Shown here one piece after another: positions 54,448-61,952 of a stretch of 64,000 nucleotides of DNA; positions within the stretch are counted from its first letter, which is position 1; every line of letters begins with the position of its first letter. The stretch is taken from assembly GCA_005518205.2 (NCBI GenBank), contig RFFC02000004.1, positions 124,001 through 188,000 of the forward strand, in the 5' to 3' direction. The notes under the pieces were generated by a model that searched no databases, was not told the origin of the DNA, and saw nothing but the letters and a program-made list of their open reading frames with translations. Made by a program: the position numbers and the translations under genes. The DNA is from Hormoscilla sp. GUM202. GTDB lineage: Bacteria; Cyanobacteriota; Cyanobacteriia; Cyanobacteriales; Desertifilaceae.

Positions 54448-56905
54448 GTGCGAATCGTTTAGCGTCAAGGTCCAAAATGGAAAATGATGCGTCAAATGAC
54501 TGTGTCACAAGCCTATTAACCGAGACCGCTAGCAGGACATCATTAGTCCTGACAACTTGCAGGGCTAACCGACCACCGGTGGTAACACTGGAAAGGACCG
54601 GTGAAACCCAGAGATGATGAAGGTGCAAGTCCTTCTCCCCAGGTGCAGGGGTAAAAGCATCACCCCTACGGTAGCGATGGCATCAATCCGTAAAGCGGGG
54701 TGAAAAGGCGTCAATGACTGGTAGCCTAAACCGGTCAACGTTGAGCAAGTGGCTATGAGGAGCATAAAGCGAAGTGTTGCAGCGTCGTCAACAGAAACCA
54801 GTGGAATAAGGCTTATACACTGGGCCCAAAAGGGCAAGGATAATGGTCGTTGGCAGATTTTTCACTGACCAACAAGCACTGACAATAAACCCGACGTATG
54901 GACACCTTCTAAGGTCACAAACAATCATCGGCAGGAACGAGATAAACCAGTTGATGTACTCTCGATTAGGTCGATAGTCGAGTAGCCACCGAAGGCGCAA
55001 CATCTGCAACACATTAGCAGGTCACAACTGGGAAAGATTGAGAGGAGAAGCATGCCTATCTGTAATGGATAGGATAAGCTGACGCCCTCACGGTTAACCA
55101 AAATGTGGAGGTTAGTAGAATTTCATATGTCACGGTGTACGTCCGAAAGGAAAGTATATGACTGGAATGCGGTCCCCTGGCGAAAGCTAAAAAAGAACGT
55201 ATTCAAGATTCAAAAGCGTATCTACAGAGCGGCTCAACGTGGAAACAAACAGCTAGTACGCAAGCTCCAAGGATTACTCACGAGGTCATGGTCCGCAAAG
55301 ATGATTGCGGTGAGACAGGTAACCCAACAGAATCAGGGAAAGAAAACGGCAGGAGTAGATGGCGTGGTTGCGCTAAAGCCCTCCGAAAGACAGCCACTGG
55401 TGAGGCAGCTAAGAATCAATGACGGAAAAAAGGTCAAACCGACCCGCAGGGTATGGATACCTAAACCCGGCAAAGATGAAAAAAGGCCATTAGGGATACC
55501 CACGATTTATGACAGAGCCCTACAAGGATTAGTCAAGATAGCATTAGAGCCCGAATGGGAAGCGGTGTTTGAGGCGAACTCCTACGGGTTCAGACCAGGT
55601 AGAGGATGCCACGATGCTATAGAAGCAATATTCAAAAGCATCAGTCAAAAACCCAAATGGGTATTGGATGCGGATATTGCAAAATGCTTCGATAAAATTG
55701 ACCACAACACACTACTCGAAAAACTGAATAACTCCACACCAATACGGAAGAAAATCCGTGAATGGCTAAAGGCCGGGGTGATGGACCGGCGCGAATACCA
55801 ACCAACCTATGCAGGGACACCACAGGGTGGAGTAATATCCCCTCTGCTAGCAAATATAGCACTACATGGGATGGAAACAGAGGTAAGAAAAATCGTGCCC
55901 GGAAACGTAGTAAAGCAAAAAGAACTAGGAGTAGTGAGATACGCGGACGACTTTGTAATAATGCATAAAGACCGGAAGGTCATTGATGCGGCAAAAGAGG
56001 TCATCAGCAAGTGGTTAGGCAAAATAGGATTGGAACTGAGACCCGAAAAAACACGAATAGTCCACACACTTGAGGGGGATAAGCCAGGTTTTGATTTCCT
56101 TGGAATCAACATCCGCCAATACAAGGTAGGAAAATACCGAAGTGGAAAAACCGGGAAAGGATACAAAACCCTAATAAAGCCAAACGACAAATCCATAAAG
56201 GCCCACAAAGAAAAGTTGAAGACTGTGATAGACAATCATAAGGCTGCGCCACAGGCCGCACTGATAAGCAGACTGAACCCAATAATCCGGGGATGGTGCA
56301 ACTATCACAGAACGGTGGTAAGCAAGGAGGTATTCGGAGAACTGGATAACTACCTGTGGGATATAATATGGAAATGGGGCAAAAGAAGGCATCCAAATAA
56401 GGCGGACACATGGGTAGCGAAGAAATACTGGAAAGCTGAAGGCAGCCGACAGTGGAACTTCATGGATAAAACGGGGATAAAACTACTCCTACACTCCGAT
56501 ACGGAAGTCATACGACACGTAAAAGTGAAAGGAGCAGCCAGCCCGATGGATGGAAATCTCGTGTACTGGAGCAAAAGATTACGCAAGAGCCCCCTAGTAA
56601 GCTCGAGAGTGATTAAGCTCATGAGCAAACAAAAAGGTAAATGCGAACACTGTGGAATGCTGTTTATAGAAGGAGACAAGTGGGAAGTTGACCACATCCT
56701 GCCGAAATCATTAGGCGGTAAGGACAGGTACGATAATCTACAACTGCTCCATGATTATTGCCATCATCAGAAAACGAGAATAGATGGCAGTACTGAGAGC
56801 CGCACCCGGAAACGGGATAGGAAGGCCGAGGAGCCGGATGAGGTGAAAATCTCACGTCCGGTTTTGAAGACGAGCAGGATTGGCGACAATCTTGCTTAGT
56901 TTAAT
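54448..56905 (+). mobile_element. Group II intron nested in the ISKra4 element
   Basis: 2458 nt, 5' end GTGCGAATCGTTTAG at 54448, domain V GAGCCGGATGAGGTGAAAAT near 56830 and 3' end ...CTTAGTTTAAT at 56905. Same family as the intron at 12946-15350. It sits in the non-coding right part of the IS, on the same strand as the transposase, so it harms little. Confidence 0.9.
55127..56899 (+). CDS. ltrA: Group II intron reverse transcriptase/maturase with HNH domain
   Basis: 590 aa from ATG 55127 (MSRCTSERKVYDWNAVPWRK); the longer frame begins at 55103. Same layout as the pam68-intron protein: RT motifs IPKPGKDEKRPLGIPTIYDR, GFRPGRGCHDA, TPQGGVISPLLAN and YADDFVIMHKD; maturase LNPIIRGWCNYHR; HNH domain CEHCGMLF ... 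WEVDHILPKSLGGKDRY and HDYCHH. All catalytic residues are present, so it could be active and could also help related ORF-less introns in trans. Its last residues overlap domain V. Confidence 0.95.
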   Translation: MSRCTSERKVYDWNAVPWRKLKKNVFKIQKRIYRAAQRGNKQLVRKLQGLLTRSWSAKMIAVRQVTQQNQGKKTAGVDGVVALKPSERQPLVRQLRINDGKKVKPTRRVWIPKPGKDEKRPLGIPTIYDRALQGLVKIALEPEWEAVFEANSYGFRPGRGCHDAIEAIFKSISQKPKWVLDADIAKCFDKIDHNTLLEKLNNSTPIRKKIREWLKAGVMDRREYQPTYAGTPQGGVISPLLANIALHGMETEVRKIVPGNVVKQKELGVVRYADDFVIMHKDRKVIDAAKEVISKWLGKIGLELRPEKTRIVHTLEGDKPGFDFLGINIRQYKVGKYRSGKTGKGYKTLIKPNDKSIKAHKEKLKTVIDNHKAAPQAALISRLNPIIRGWCNYHRTVVSKEVFGELDNYLWDIIWKWGKRRHPNKADTWVAKKYWKAEGSRQWNFMDKTGIKLLLHSDTEVIRHVKVKGAASPMDGNLVYWSKRLRKSPLVSSRVIKLMSKQKGKCEHCGMLFIEGDKWEVDHILPKSLGGKDRYDNLQLLHDYCHHQKTRIDGSTESRTRKRDRKAEEPDEVKISRPVLKTSRIGDNLA

Positions 56906-56934
56906 AATTGACGAATTTTACGGAGATAACCGCT

Positions 56935-57138
56935 TCCGAGCCTTCCCTTCTCTTATCCGTCATCATTTCCTTGACATACCAAGAGTCTATTAGTGACAGT
57001 TTAACAATGAAGTATTTTGGCTCATTGCCAAATTGGTCCGAGCCTTCCCTTCTCTTATCCGTCATCATTTCCTTGACAGACCAAGGGTCTATTAGTGACA
57101 GTTTAACAATGAAGTATTTTTGCTCATTGCCAAATTGG
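56935..57138. repeat. 102-bp tandem duplication at the right end of the IS
   Basis: Two nearly identical 102-bp units (56935-57036 and 57037-57138), each starting TCCGAGCCTTCCCTTCTC and ending CTCATTGCCAAATTGG, the subterminal part of the right inverted repeat. Only the outer copy is followed by the true terminus GATGCACCC. Confidence 0.9.
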
Positions 57139-57438
57139 GATGCACCCCGAGAGTGCCCACCCATGTCGTGCGCGGGAGTGACACGACAGGGTGGGCATCT
57201 CTGGAAACGGGCCCACCATCTTATAAATTATAAATTACTTAAACTGGAGAGTACGAAGTTCTCCTAAAACAATCCATACTCTAAAAGCTGAAACCCTTGT
57301 AGGGGGAGGCTGGAGGCCCGTAGTAGCCTGCCGATTGCCTCTCCGAGGTCGTCTCTGCGCGCAGCGCAATCGGGCTGAAACCCGCCGATCGCAAGAAGTT
57401 ACATTAGAACTTCGCACTGTCCAGTACTTAAAGAGTTA

Positions 57439-57815
57439 GATAAATAAGCGATATTTATCAAAGACTTTGGGACGGCGATCTCAATAAGTTATCGGTCAGC
57501 GCGCGGAAGGAATCGGGGGAATGGGAAAATGAAAATGCTGATATTCTCCTGGACGAACAGGTGCAAGCTTCGGGAGATCGCACTCTGGACCTGGCAGATC
57601 GTCCTCTCTTCTATCGGGTAAATGAGGAGAAGTTTGGCGGGCCAACTTATAAAAGTTTTATGAGACTTTTGGATAATTATGTGGTCAACACCAGAGGAAC
57701 GGAGGAGATGACGGAGGCAGAAGCGAGGGAAATTAATGAGTTTCTGGATGCGATCGTGGCAACGGAACCGATGGCGATCGCCTTTGATTACATCGGCGGC
57801 AGAGTTTACCTATGG
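57439..57815 (+). pseudogene. Fragment of an EndoU-type endoribonuclease
   Basis: The frame reads ISDIYQRLWDGDLNKLS, EKFGGPTYKSFMRLLDNY and EINEFLDAIVATEPM before breaking off. These match the N-terminal third of poly(U)-specific endoribonuclease-like proteins (IYQKLWDLDxNRL, PTYxAFIxLLDNY, FLDAIxATPVM). A stop precedes the first residue, so the start is lost, and the catalytic C-terminal domain is missing. It adjoins a truncated DUF547 gene, probably through a deletion. Confidence 0.65.
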
Positions 57816-58509
57816 TGACTATGCTGCTGTCCTGAAAACCTATGTGAATGAGAACGCTAGGGTTGATTACAAGAATTTGCAAGCGAACCGCCAGCAACTG
57901 GATGCTTTTAATGCTAGTTTAGCTAATGTAGATCGCAGTACCTATGCAGCATGGAGCAAACAACAGCAGATTGCTTTCTGGATTAATGCTTACAATGCTT
58001 TTACCCTACAATCGATTATCGACCAAAATCAGATTAAAAAAAGTATTCGCGATATTCCCGGCGTCTGGAGAGGACGTGAATTCGCGATCGCGGGAGAGTT
58101 GAAAACCTTGGACAACATCGAACACCAGATTCTGCGATCGCAATTCAAAGAACCCCGAATACACGTGGCCTTAGTTTGCGCAGCAGTCAGTTGTCCGCCC
58201 CTGCGCCGGGAACCCGATCGATTGGATGCTCAACTGGACGACCAGACCCGGAAATTTCTTGCGAGTTCTCACGGTTTGCGCATCTCACGGGCTGAAGGTC
58301 GAGTTGATCTTTCCTCTATTTTTAAGTGGTTCGGCAAAGATTGGATCGAGACCTACGGTGTCGAGGGCAAGTTTACTGGTGGTAAAAGTGAAAGGGCAGT
58401 GTTAAATTTTATCAGTCAGTACCTGGATGAAGTCGATCGAGATTATTTAGTGCAAGGAAATTACAAATTGAAGTATTTGAGATATGATTGGTCCCTGAAT
58501 AAGCAGTAA
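57736..58509 (+). pseudogene. DUF547 protein with lost N-terminus
   Basis: The frame is 257 aa; recognisable DUF547 sequence begins at about residue 24 (EFTYGDYAAVLKTYVNENAR) and runs to the normal end: WSKQQQIAFWINAYNAFTLQ, FAIAGELKTLDNIEHQILR, VALVCAAVSCPPLRRE, SSIFKWFGKDW and YLDEVDRDYLVQGNYKLKYL. Members are usually exported, but here the signal peptide is replaced by out-of-frame EndoU sequence (MSFWMRSWQRNRW). The cysteine in CAAVSCPP, typical of the family, is kept. Possibly still translated, but mislocalised. Molecular function of the family is unknown. Confidence 0.75.
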
Positions 58510-58670
58510 TTTATCCCTCATTCTCAGGCATGTTCGTAGTTCGTAGGGGTGCAGTGATTTGCAAAAATGTTATGTAGGTTGGCGGTACGAAACCCAATCA
58601 ATACTGCCAGTTGCCATTGCTGCACCAGTTTTTCAACACAAACAGGTAACATTAAATGTTTGAGTTGTGC

Positions 58671-58676
58671 TATAAT
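58671..58676 (+). promoter_or_regulatory. Extended -10 promoter, copy 1
   Basis: TGCTATAAT in a block (TTTGAGTTGTGCTATAAT then AAGTTGTTAAGA) repeated before each of the three small coiled-coil genes: the hexamers are TATAAT here, TACAAT at 59085-59090 and TATAAT at 59540-59545. No -35 is evident. Confidence 0.55.
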
Positions 58677-58708
58677 GAAATAAGTTGTTAAGATCGTACC
58701 CTCCGACC

Positions 58709-59005
58709 ATGAGTAATAACCAGAGTAGCAATGACAGACTCGATCGCATCGAGGCGGCACTGGAAAATTTGATGACGGTAGCCGCCGACCTCCAAAAAGG
58801 TCAAATAGCCATGCAGCAAGAACATCTGCAATTAGTGCGCATTGTTGCCCAGCAGCAAAATCACATTGTGGAAATGCGATCGGAAATGCTGGAGATGAAC
58901 ACCGAGATCAAGGAGATCAAGCTTGAGATTAAAGGATTGCAAACAGAAAGCCTCCGCCTGATGGAACATCTGTTTGGCGAACCACAAGAGAATCAAGATG
59001 ATTGA
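58709..59005 (+). CDS. Small coiled-coil protein, paralogue 1
   Basis: 98 aa from ATG 58709 (MSNNQSSNDRLDRIEAALEN). It is charged and helical with heptads through most of its length, as in EIKEIKLEIKGLQTESLRLM; no enzyme motif is present. It is nearly identical to the next gene, and the upstream regulatory block is duplicated as well. Similar small proteins are common in filamentous cyanobacteria and have no assigned function. A longer frame from 58685 starts in the conserved leader and is unlikely. Confidence 0.75.
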   Translation: MSNNQSSNDRLDRIEAALENLMTVAADLQKGQIAMQQEHLQLVRIVAQQQNHIVEMRSEMLEMNTEIKEIKLEIKGLQTESLRLMEHLFGEPQENQDD

Positions 59006-59084
59006 TAGGCGATCGCCAGCCCTAATTGTCGATCGCAGTCCGCAGCTAACCTTAAACAGCTAACAGCGACTGTTTGAGTCATGT

Positions 59085-59090
59085 TACAAT
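59085..59090 (+). promoter_or_regulatory. Extended -10 promoter, copy 2
   Basis: TGTTACAAT within the duplicated upstream block of the second coiled-coil gene, 33 bp before its ATG. Confidence 0.45.
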
Positions 59091-59122
59091 TAACTAAGTT
59101 GTTAAGATCGTACCCTCCGACC

Positions 59123-59440
59123 ATGAGTAATAACCAGAGTAGCAATGACAGACTCGATCGCATCGAGGCAGCACTGGAAAATTTAATGAGTGTTGTCGCC
59201 GACCTCCAGAAAGGTCAAATAGCAATGCAGCAAGAACGTATGGAAACGCAGCAAGAACATTTGCAATTAGTGCGAATTGTTGCCCAACAGCAAAATCACA
59301 TTGTGGAAATGCGATCGGAAATGCTGGAGATGAACGCCGAGATCAAGGAAATCCAACTTCAGGTTAAAGGATTGCAAACAGAAAGCATTCGCCTGATGGA
59401 ACATCTGTTTGGCGAACAACAAGACAATCAAGATGATTGA
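59123..59440 (+). CDS. Small coiled-coil protein, paralogue 2
   Basis: 105 aa from ATG 59123 (MSNNQSSNDRLDRIEAALEN). It differs from paralogue 1 mainly by a seven-residue insertion (QQERMET) that repeats one heptad of the coiled coil, which keeps the register, and by a few substitutions near the end (GEQQDNQDD). The tandem copies and their shared leader indicate a recent duplication. Function unknown; self-association is expected from the heptads. Confidence 0.75.
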   Translation: MSNNQSSNDRLDRIEAALENLMSVVADLQKGQIAMQQERMETQQEHLQLVRIVAQQQNHIVEMRSEMLEMNAEIKEIQLQVKGLQTESIRLMEHLFGEQQDNQDD

Positions 59441-59539
59441 TAGGCAAAACCAGCCCTAATTGTCGATCGCGGTCATTAGCGTCCCAGTGTCAAGGGGACG
59501 CTAACCTTAAATAGGTAACAGCGACTGTTTGAGTCCTGT

Positions 59540-59614
59540 TATAATAAACTAAGTTGTTAAGAACACCCATTCCGAGATGAGTGATAACCAGAGTAGGAAT
59601 GATAGACTCGATCG
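59540..59614 (+). pseudogene. Third copy of the coiled-coil gene, truncated
   Basis: The promoter block (TATAAT at 59540-59545) and ATG 59577 are kept, giving MSDNQSRNDRLDR, but after 13 codons the gene runs into the 30-bp repeat array at 59614. The rest is lost. Confidence 0.75.
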
Positions 59615-59733
59615 GGGTTCGTAGTAATCACTTCAGTGATTCGGGGGTTCGTAGTAATCACTTCAGTGATTCGGGGGTTCGTAGTAATCACTTCAGTGAT
59701 TCGGGGGTTCGTAGTAATCACTTCAGTGATTCC
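59614..59733. repeat. Four tandem 30-bp repeats
   Basis: Four perfect or near-perfect copies of a 30-bp unit starting GGGTTCGTAGTAATCACTTC and containing the palindrome AATCACTTCAGTGATT. Same GTTCGTAGTAA family as the repeats at 11338 and 50246. The array fuses a truncated coiled-coil gene to an SRAP fragment. Confidence 0.9.
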
Positions 59734-59735
59734 GG

Positions 59736-60039
59736 GGCCTTATTTGCCTTTGCGGGGTTTATGGGATACATGGCGTCTGGGGAGGGAGAAAAGATCGTCT
59801 CTTGTACGATTTTGACAACTGCTGCTAACGAACGGGTGGGTCACATTCATCAGCGGATGCCAGTAATTCTGTCCCCAGCAGCTTACTCTCAATGGTTAGA
59901 TCCGAAGAACAAGAATCCTCAAGAACTATTGCCATTGTTAGAGCAAAATGCTAACATAGATATAGTAGCATATCCAGTCAGTTCGGCAGTCAATAATGCT
60001 AGGAACGATCGGGCAGAATGCATCCAGGCGATCGGATGA
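59736..60039 (+). pseudogene. C-terminal fragment of an SRAP (YedK/HMCES-like) protein
   Basis: The frame reads LFAFAGFMGYMASGEGEKI, SCTILTTAANERVGHIHQRM, PVILSPAAYSQWLDPKN and YPVSSAVNNARNDRAECIQA. These are the C-terminal blocks of SOS-response-associated peptidases that cap abasic sites (SCTILTTxAN, HxRMPVIL, YPVSxxVN). The N-terminal half with the catalytic Cys2 and Asn is gone, replaced by the repeat array, and the usual tryptophan-rich GLWExW has decayed. Inactive. Confidence 0.75.
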
Positions 60040-60367
60040 CGCAAAGAAACGGGGTTTCTGGAGGCTTATGTAGGTTGGGTTGAGGTTCCTTACCCAACCA
60101 GAGGTTGCTGAACCTGAAATGCCCGATCGATCGAAGCAGATTACCGTTTGGAGCTTTCAAGGGTATGTTTTTTATTTTTACCATATCGAACTGAGTGGGG
60201 GAGTGGGAGAGTTTGAACCAATATAAGTGATTAATTGTCTAGATAGTTATCCCGATTTTGCGCAAGAATGCCAGTCGCCCCTACAGGGAGATCCGACAGG
60301 GGAGATCCCAGAAACGATCGACGGGTTTTGACCACACCCTCAAAGAGAAGTAACAACGGCGATAGCT
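60040..60367. other. Intergenic region with element fragment
   Basis: No gene. An incomplete GAAACGGGGTTTCT hairpin near 60047 and, at 60255-60340, the right half of the element seen complete at 61770-61946, ending GTTTTGACCACACCCT. Confidence 0.6.
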
Positions 60368-60628
60368 ATGAATTTTGTGCTTTCTAACCATGCTCAAGCA
60401 GAAATGCAAAGACGAGGTATTTCCCTTACACTGGTGTCAGAGGTCGTAAACAATCCACAGCAAATAGTGCCAGAGAGATCGGGGAGAAAAGCATATCAGT
60501 CCCAAGTAGACTTGGCGAGCGGTAAAATATACTTGCTGCGTGTTATAGTAGAAGACAATGTTAATCCGATAGTTGTAGTAACCGTATACATAACCAGTAA
60601 AATAAGAAAATATTGGAGAGAATCATGA
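60368..60628 (+). CDS. DUF4258 protein, putative toxin
   Basis: 86 aa, MNFVLSNHAQAEMQRRGISL start. The pattern HAxxEMxRRxI near the N-terminus followed by a beta-sheet (SGKIYLLRVIVEDN, IVVVTVYITSKI) is the DUF4258 signature, a small fold related to RelE/BrnT-type toxins. It is coupled by ATGA overlap to a DUF2283 gene, a frequent partner. A toxin-antitoxin role is inferred from this pairing. The length is normal and no lesion is seen. Confidence 0.8.
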   Translation: MNFVLSNHAQAEMQRRGISLTLVSEVVNNPQQIVPERSGRKAYQSQVDLASGKIYLLRVIVEDNVNPIVVVTVYITSKIRKYWRES

Positions 60629-60840
60629 AAGTAATTTACGACCCAGAAGTAGATATTGTCCGCATTATTTTCAACCAGGTTCAAATTCAAGAAAGCGACG
60701 AAGTGGAAGCGGGTTTAATTCTGGATTACGATCGGGAGGGGAATGTGGTAGGATTAGAAATCATGGATGCCTCAAAAAAGATGAAAAATCCCCGTTCAGT
60801 GGAGTATTCCGTGCGGGAAGCTGCCAGTGTCAGTGCATGA
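60625..60840 (+). CDS. DUF2283 protein, putative antitoxin
   Basis: 71 aa from ATG 60625 (MKVIYDPEVDIVRIIFNQVQ). DUF2283 proteins have this beta-rich pattern: YDxExDxLxI, then ESDEVEAGLILDYDREGNVV and LEIMDASKK. It overlaps the preceding DUF4258 gene by ATGA, so the two are made together. A truncated second copy of the gene lies 115 bp downstream. An AGAAACC hairpin 55 bp after the stop may end the transcript. Confidence 0.8.
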   Translation: MKVIYDPEVDIVRIIFNQVQIQESDEVEAGLILDYDREGNVVGLEIMDASKKMKNPRSVEYSVREAASVSA

Positions 60841-60894
60841 GTTTACCCGACAGAGTCGAGGGTAGGTTTACTGATAAGTAGTTGGAAGTAGCTC

Positions 60895-60927
60895 AGAAAC
60901 CCGGTTTTCGGTAAAAACCGGGTTTCT
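60895..60927 (+). terminator. Strong AGAAACCCGG hairpin, terminator-like
   Basis: 14-bp arms AGAAACCCGGTTTT and AAAACCGGGTTTCT with a 5-nt loop, followed by TAATTAAAATT. Downstream of the DUF4258/DUF2283 pair. A member of the dispersed AGAAACC hairpin family. Confidence 0.6.
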
Positions 60928-60954
60928 TAATTAAAATTGAGATGAGCGCAGTTT

Positions 60955-61068
60955 ATGAGAATAATTTACGACCCGCAAGTAGATATTGTCCGCATTCTTT
61001 TCAACCAGGTCCAAATTCAAGGAAGCGACGAAGTGGAAGCGGGTTTAATTCTGGATTACGATCGGGAG
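60955..61068 (+). pseudogene. Truncated second DUF2283 gene
   Basis: 38 codons from ATG 60955 (MRIIYDPQVDIVRILFNQVQ ... LDYDRE) nearly identical to the gene at 60625, then cut off and joined to unrelated sequence (CKQQTWFPLRR). The fused frame is a remnant of the DNA exchange. Confidence 0.8.
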
Positions 61069-61259
61069 TGCAAGCAGCAGACTTGGTTTCCTCTGAGGCG
61101 GGTGTCCGCGCCCAAGCATTAAAGAACGATGGTTCCCTGGTGAAGGATTTTCTGATTGTCCTGGGCCAAAATGCTATCCATGTTTGCAATGCGCCTTCCC
61201 CTGCGGCGACTTCTTCTCTGGAAATTGGTAAGGCGATCGCGGCGGAAATTACAGAATAG
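61068..61259 (+). pseudogene. C-terminal fragment of LhgO-like FAD oxidoreductase
   Basis: The frame reads VQAADLVSSEAGVRAQALKN, DGSLVKDFLIVLGQNAIHV and CNAPSPAATSSLEIGKAIAA. This is the end of L-2-hydroxyglutarate oxidase-type proteins (GVRAQAL, VDDFxIV, NAPSPAATSSLxIGxxIA). About 330 upstream residues are missing, so it is dead. Confidence 0.7.
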
Positions 61260-61283
61260 CAGCAGGTCGCATCGCCCTCACCG

Positions 61284-61329
61284 TTTAGGGTGGGGCTAGA
61301 CAAACCTTTGCCCGCCTGCGCGGGCTAGA
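61284..61329. repeat. Dispersed repeat, copy 2 of 2
   Basis: Shares TTTAGGGTGGGGCTAGACAA and GCCTGCGCGGGCTAGA with 48849-48896. Immediately followed by GCAAAATTGAGATGCTTCC, resembling an ISKra4-type element end. Confidence 0.7.
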
Positions 61330-61390
61330 TTGCAAAATTGAGATGCTTCCATAGCAGCATCTACGCTATGATTTCAAGGAAGGAAACTAC

Positions 61391-61627
61391 ATGGAAAGAT
61401 TGCTGAATATCCAGATCGAGAAACTACCAGAAGGAGTTTATTTGGCAACCTCTGAGGATCTGCCAGGGTTGGTCGCACAGGGAAGAACCATTACTGAAAC
61501 CTTGGAAATAGCCCAGGATGTGGCGCGAAAGCTAATATAGGCAAGGTCGGGAGGCGATCTACAGCAGCTAGCAGGATTACAAGAGATTGCCGATCGAGTT
61601 GATTACCAGTTAATTGTAAGCGGATAA
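61391..61627 (+). pseudogene. HicB-like antitoxin with in-frame stop
   Basis: From ATG 61391: MERLLNIQIEKLPEGVYLA, TSEDLPGLVAQGRTITET and LEIAQDVARKLI, then TAG at 61538, after which the same frame continues SGGDLQQLAGLQEI to YQLIVSG and a stop at 61625. The pattern (TSxDLPGLxxxGxTxxE) is that of partial RNase H-fold HicB antitoxins. The stop lies where a Glu (GAG) is expected. Translation would give a 49-aa protein. It is followed 10 nt later by a truncated hicA-like gene. Confidence 0.75.
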
Positions 61628-61637
61628 GAGTTGACTC

Positions 61638-61760
61638 ATGGGTAGACTAGCGGGATTTCGTTATCGCGACATTATTAAGAAAATAAGAGCTTTCGGATTC
61701 GTTTTTTATCGTCAAGCCGCAGGTAGCCATGAAATATGGTCGCATCTCACTCACCAGTAG
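61638..61760 (+). pseudogene. Truncated HicA-like toxin
   Basis: ATG 61638 opens MGRLAGFRYRDIIKKIRAFG, FVFYRQAAGSHEIWSHLTHQ and stops. It matches the first half of HicA toxins (KxxGFxxxRQxGSHxxW) with the catalytic histidine in GSHE. The second half is missing, and the MITE at 61770 lies just beyond. Probably inactive. Confidence 0.7.
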
Positions 61761-61769
61761 GATGGAGGC

Positions 61770-61946
61770 AGGGTGTGGTCAAAAACAGTTGGTACGGGGA
61801 GATTTTTGTGGGGTGCTTGGCGTTGCATTCGGATAGAACATCTGTAAACTTATATCATAATTTGCGCAAGAATGCCAGTCGCCCCTACAGGGATATTCGA
61901 CAGCTGGGAGAGCCCAGAAACGCTCAACGGGTTTTGACCACACCCT
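61770..61946. mobile_element. 177-bp MITE with AGGGTGTGGTCAAAA ends
   Basis: Left end AGGGTGTGGTCAAAA and inverted right end TTTTGACCACACCCT, flanked by GGAGGC at 61764-61769 and 61947-61952. The right half is repeated at 60255-60340, and solo ends occur near 29816 and 33926. Confidence 0.75.
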
Positions 61947-61952
61947 GGAGGC

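Larger units (their letters stand above)
53001..57147 (+). mobile_element. ISKra4-family element carrying a group II intron
   Basis: Ends GGGTGCATCCCAGTTTCGC and the inverted GGGTGCATCCCAATTTGGC extend for about 35 bp with few mismatches. Exact 9-bp target duplication CGAGAGTGC at 52992-53000 and 57148-57156. Without the 2458-bp intron the element is about 1690 bp, including a 102-bp right-end duplication. It landed in a GGGTGGGC/GCCCACCC palindrome downstream of prs. Confidence 0.92.

Noticed and set aside
60865-60880. TAAGTAGTTGGAAGT resembling an IS630 end
   Set aside because: Only about 11 bp match the end at 34745 and no TA-flanked partner exists; chance is likely.
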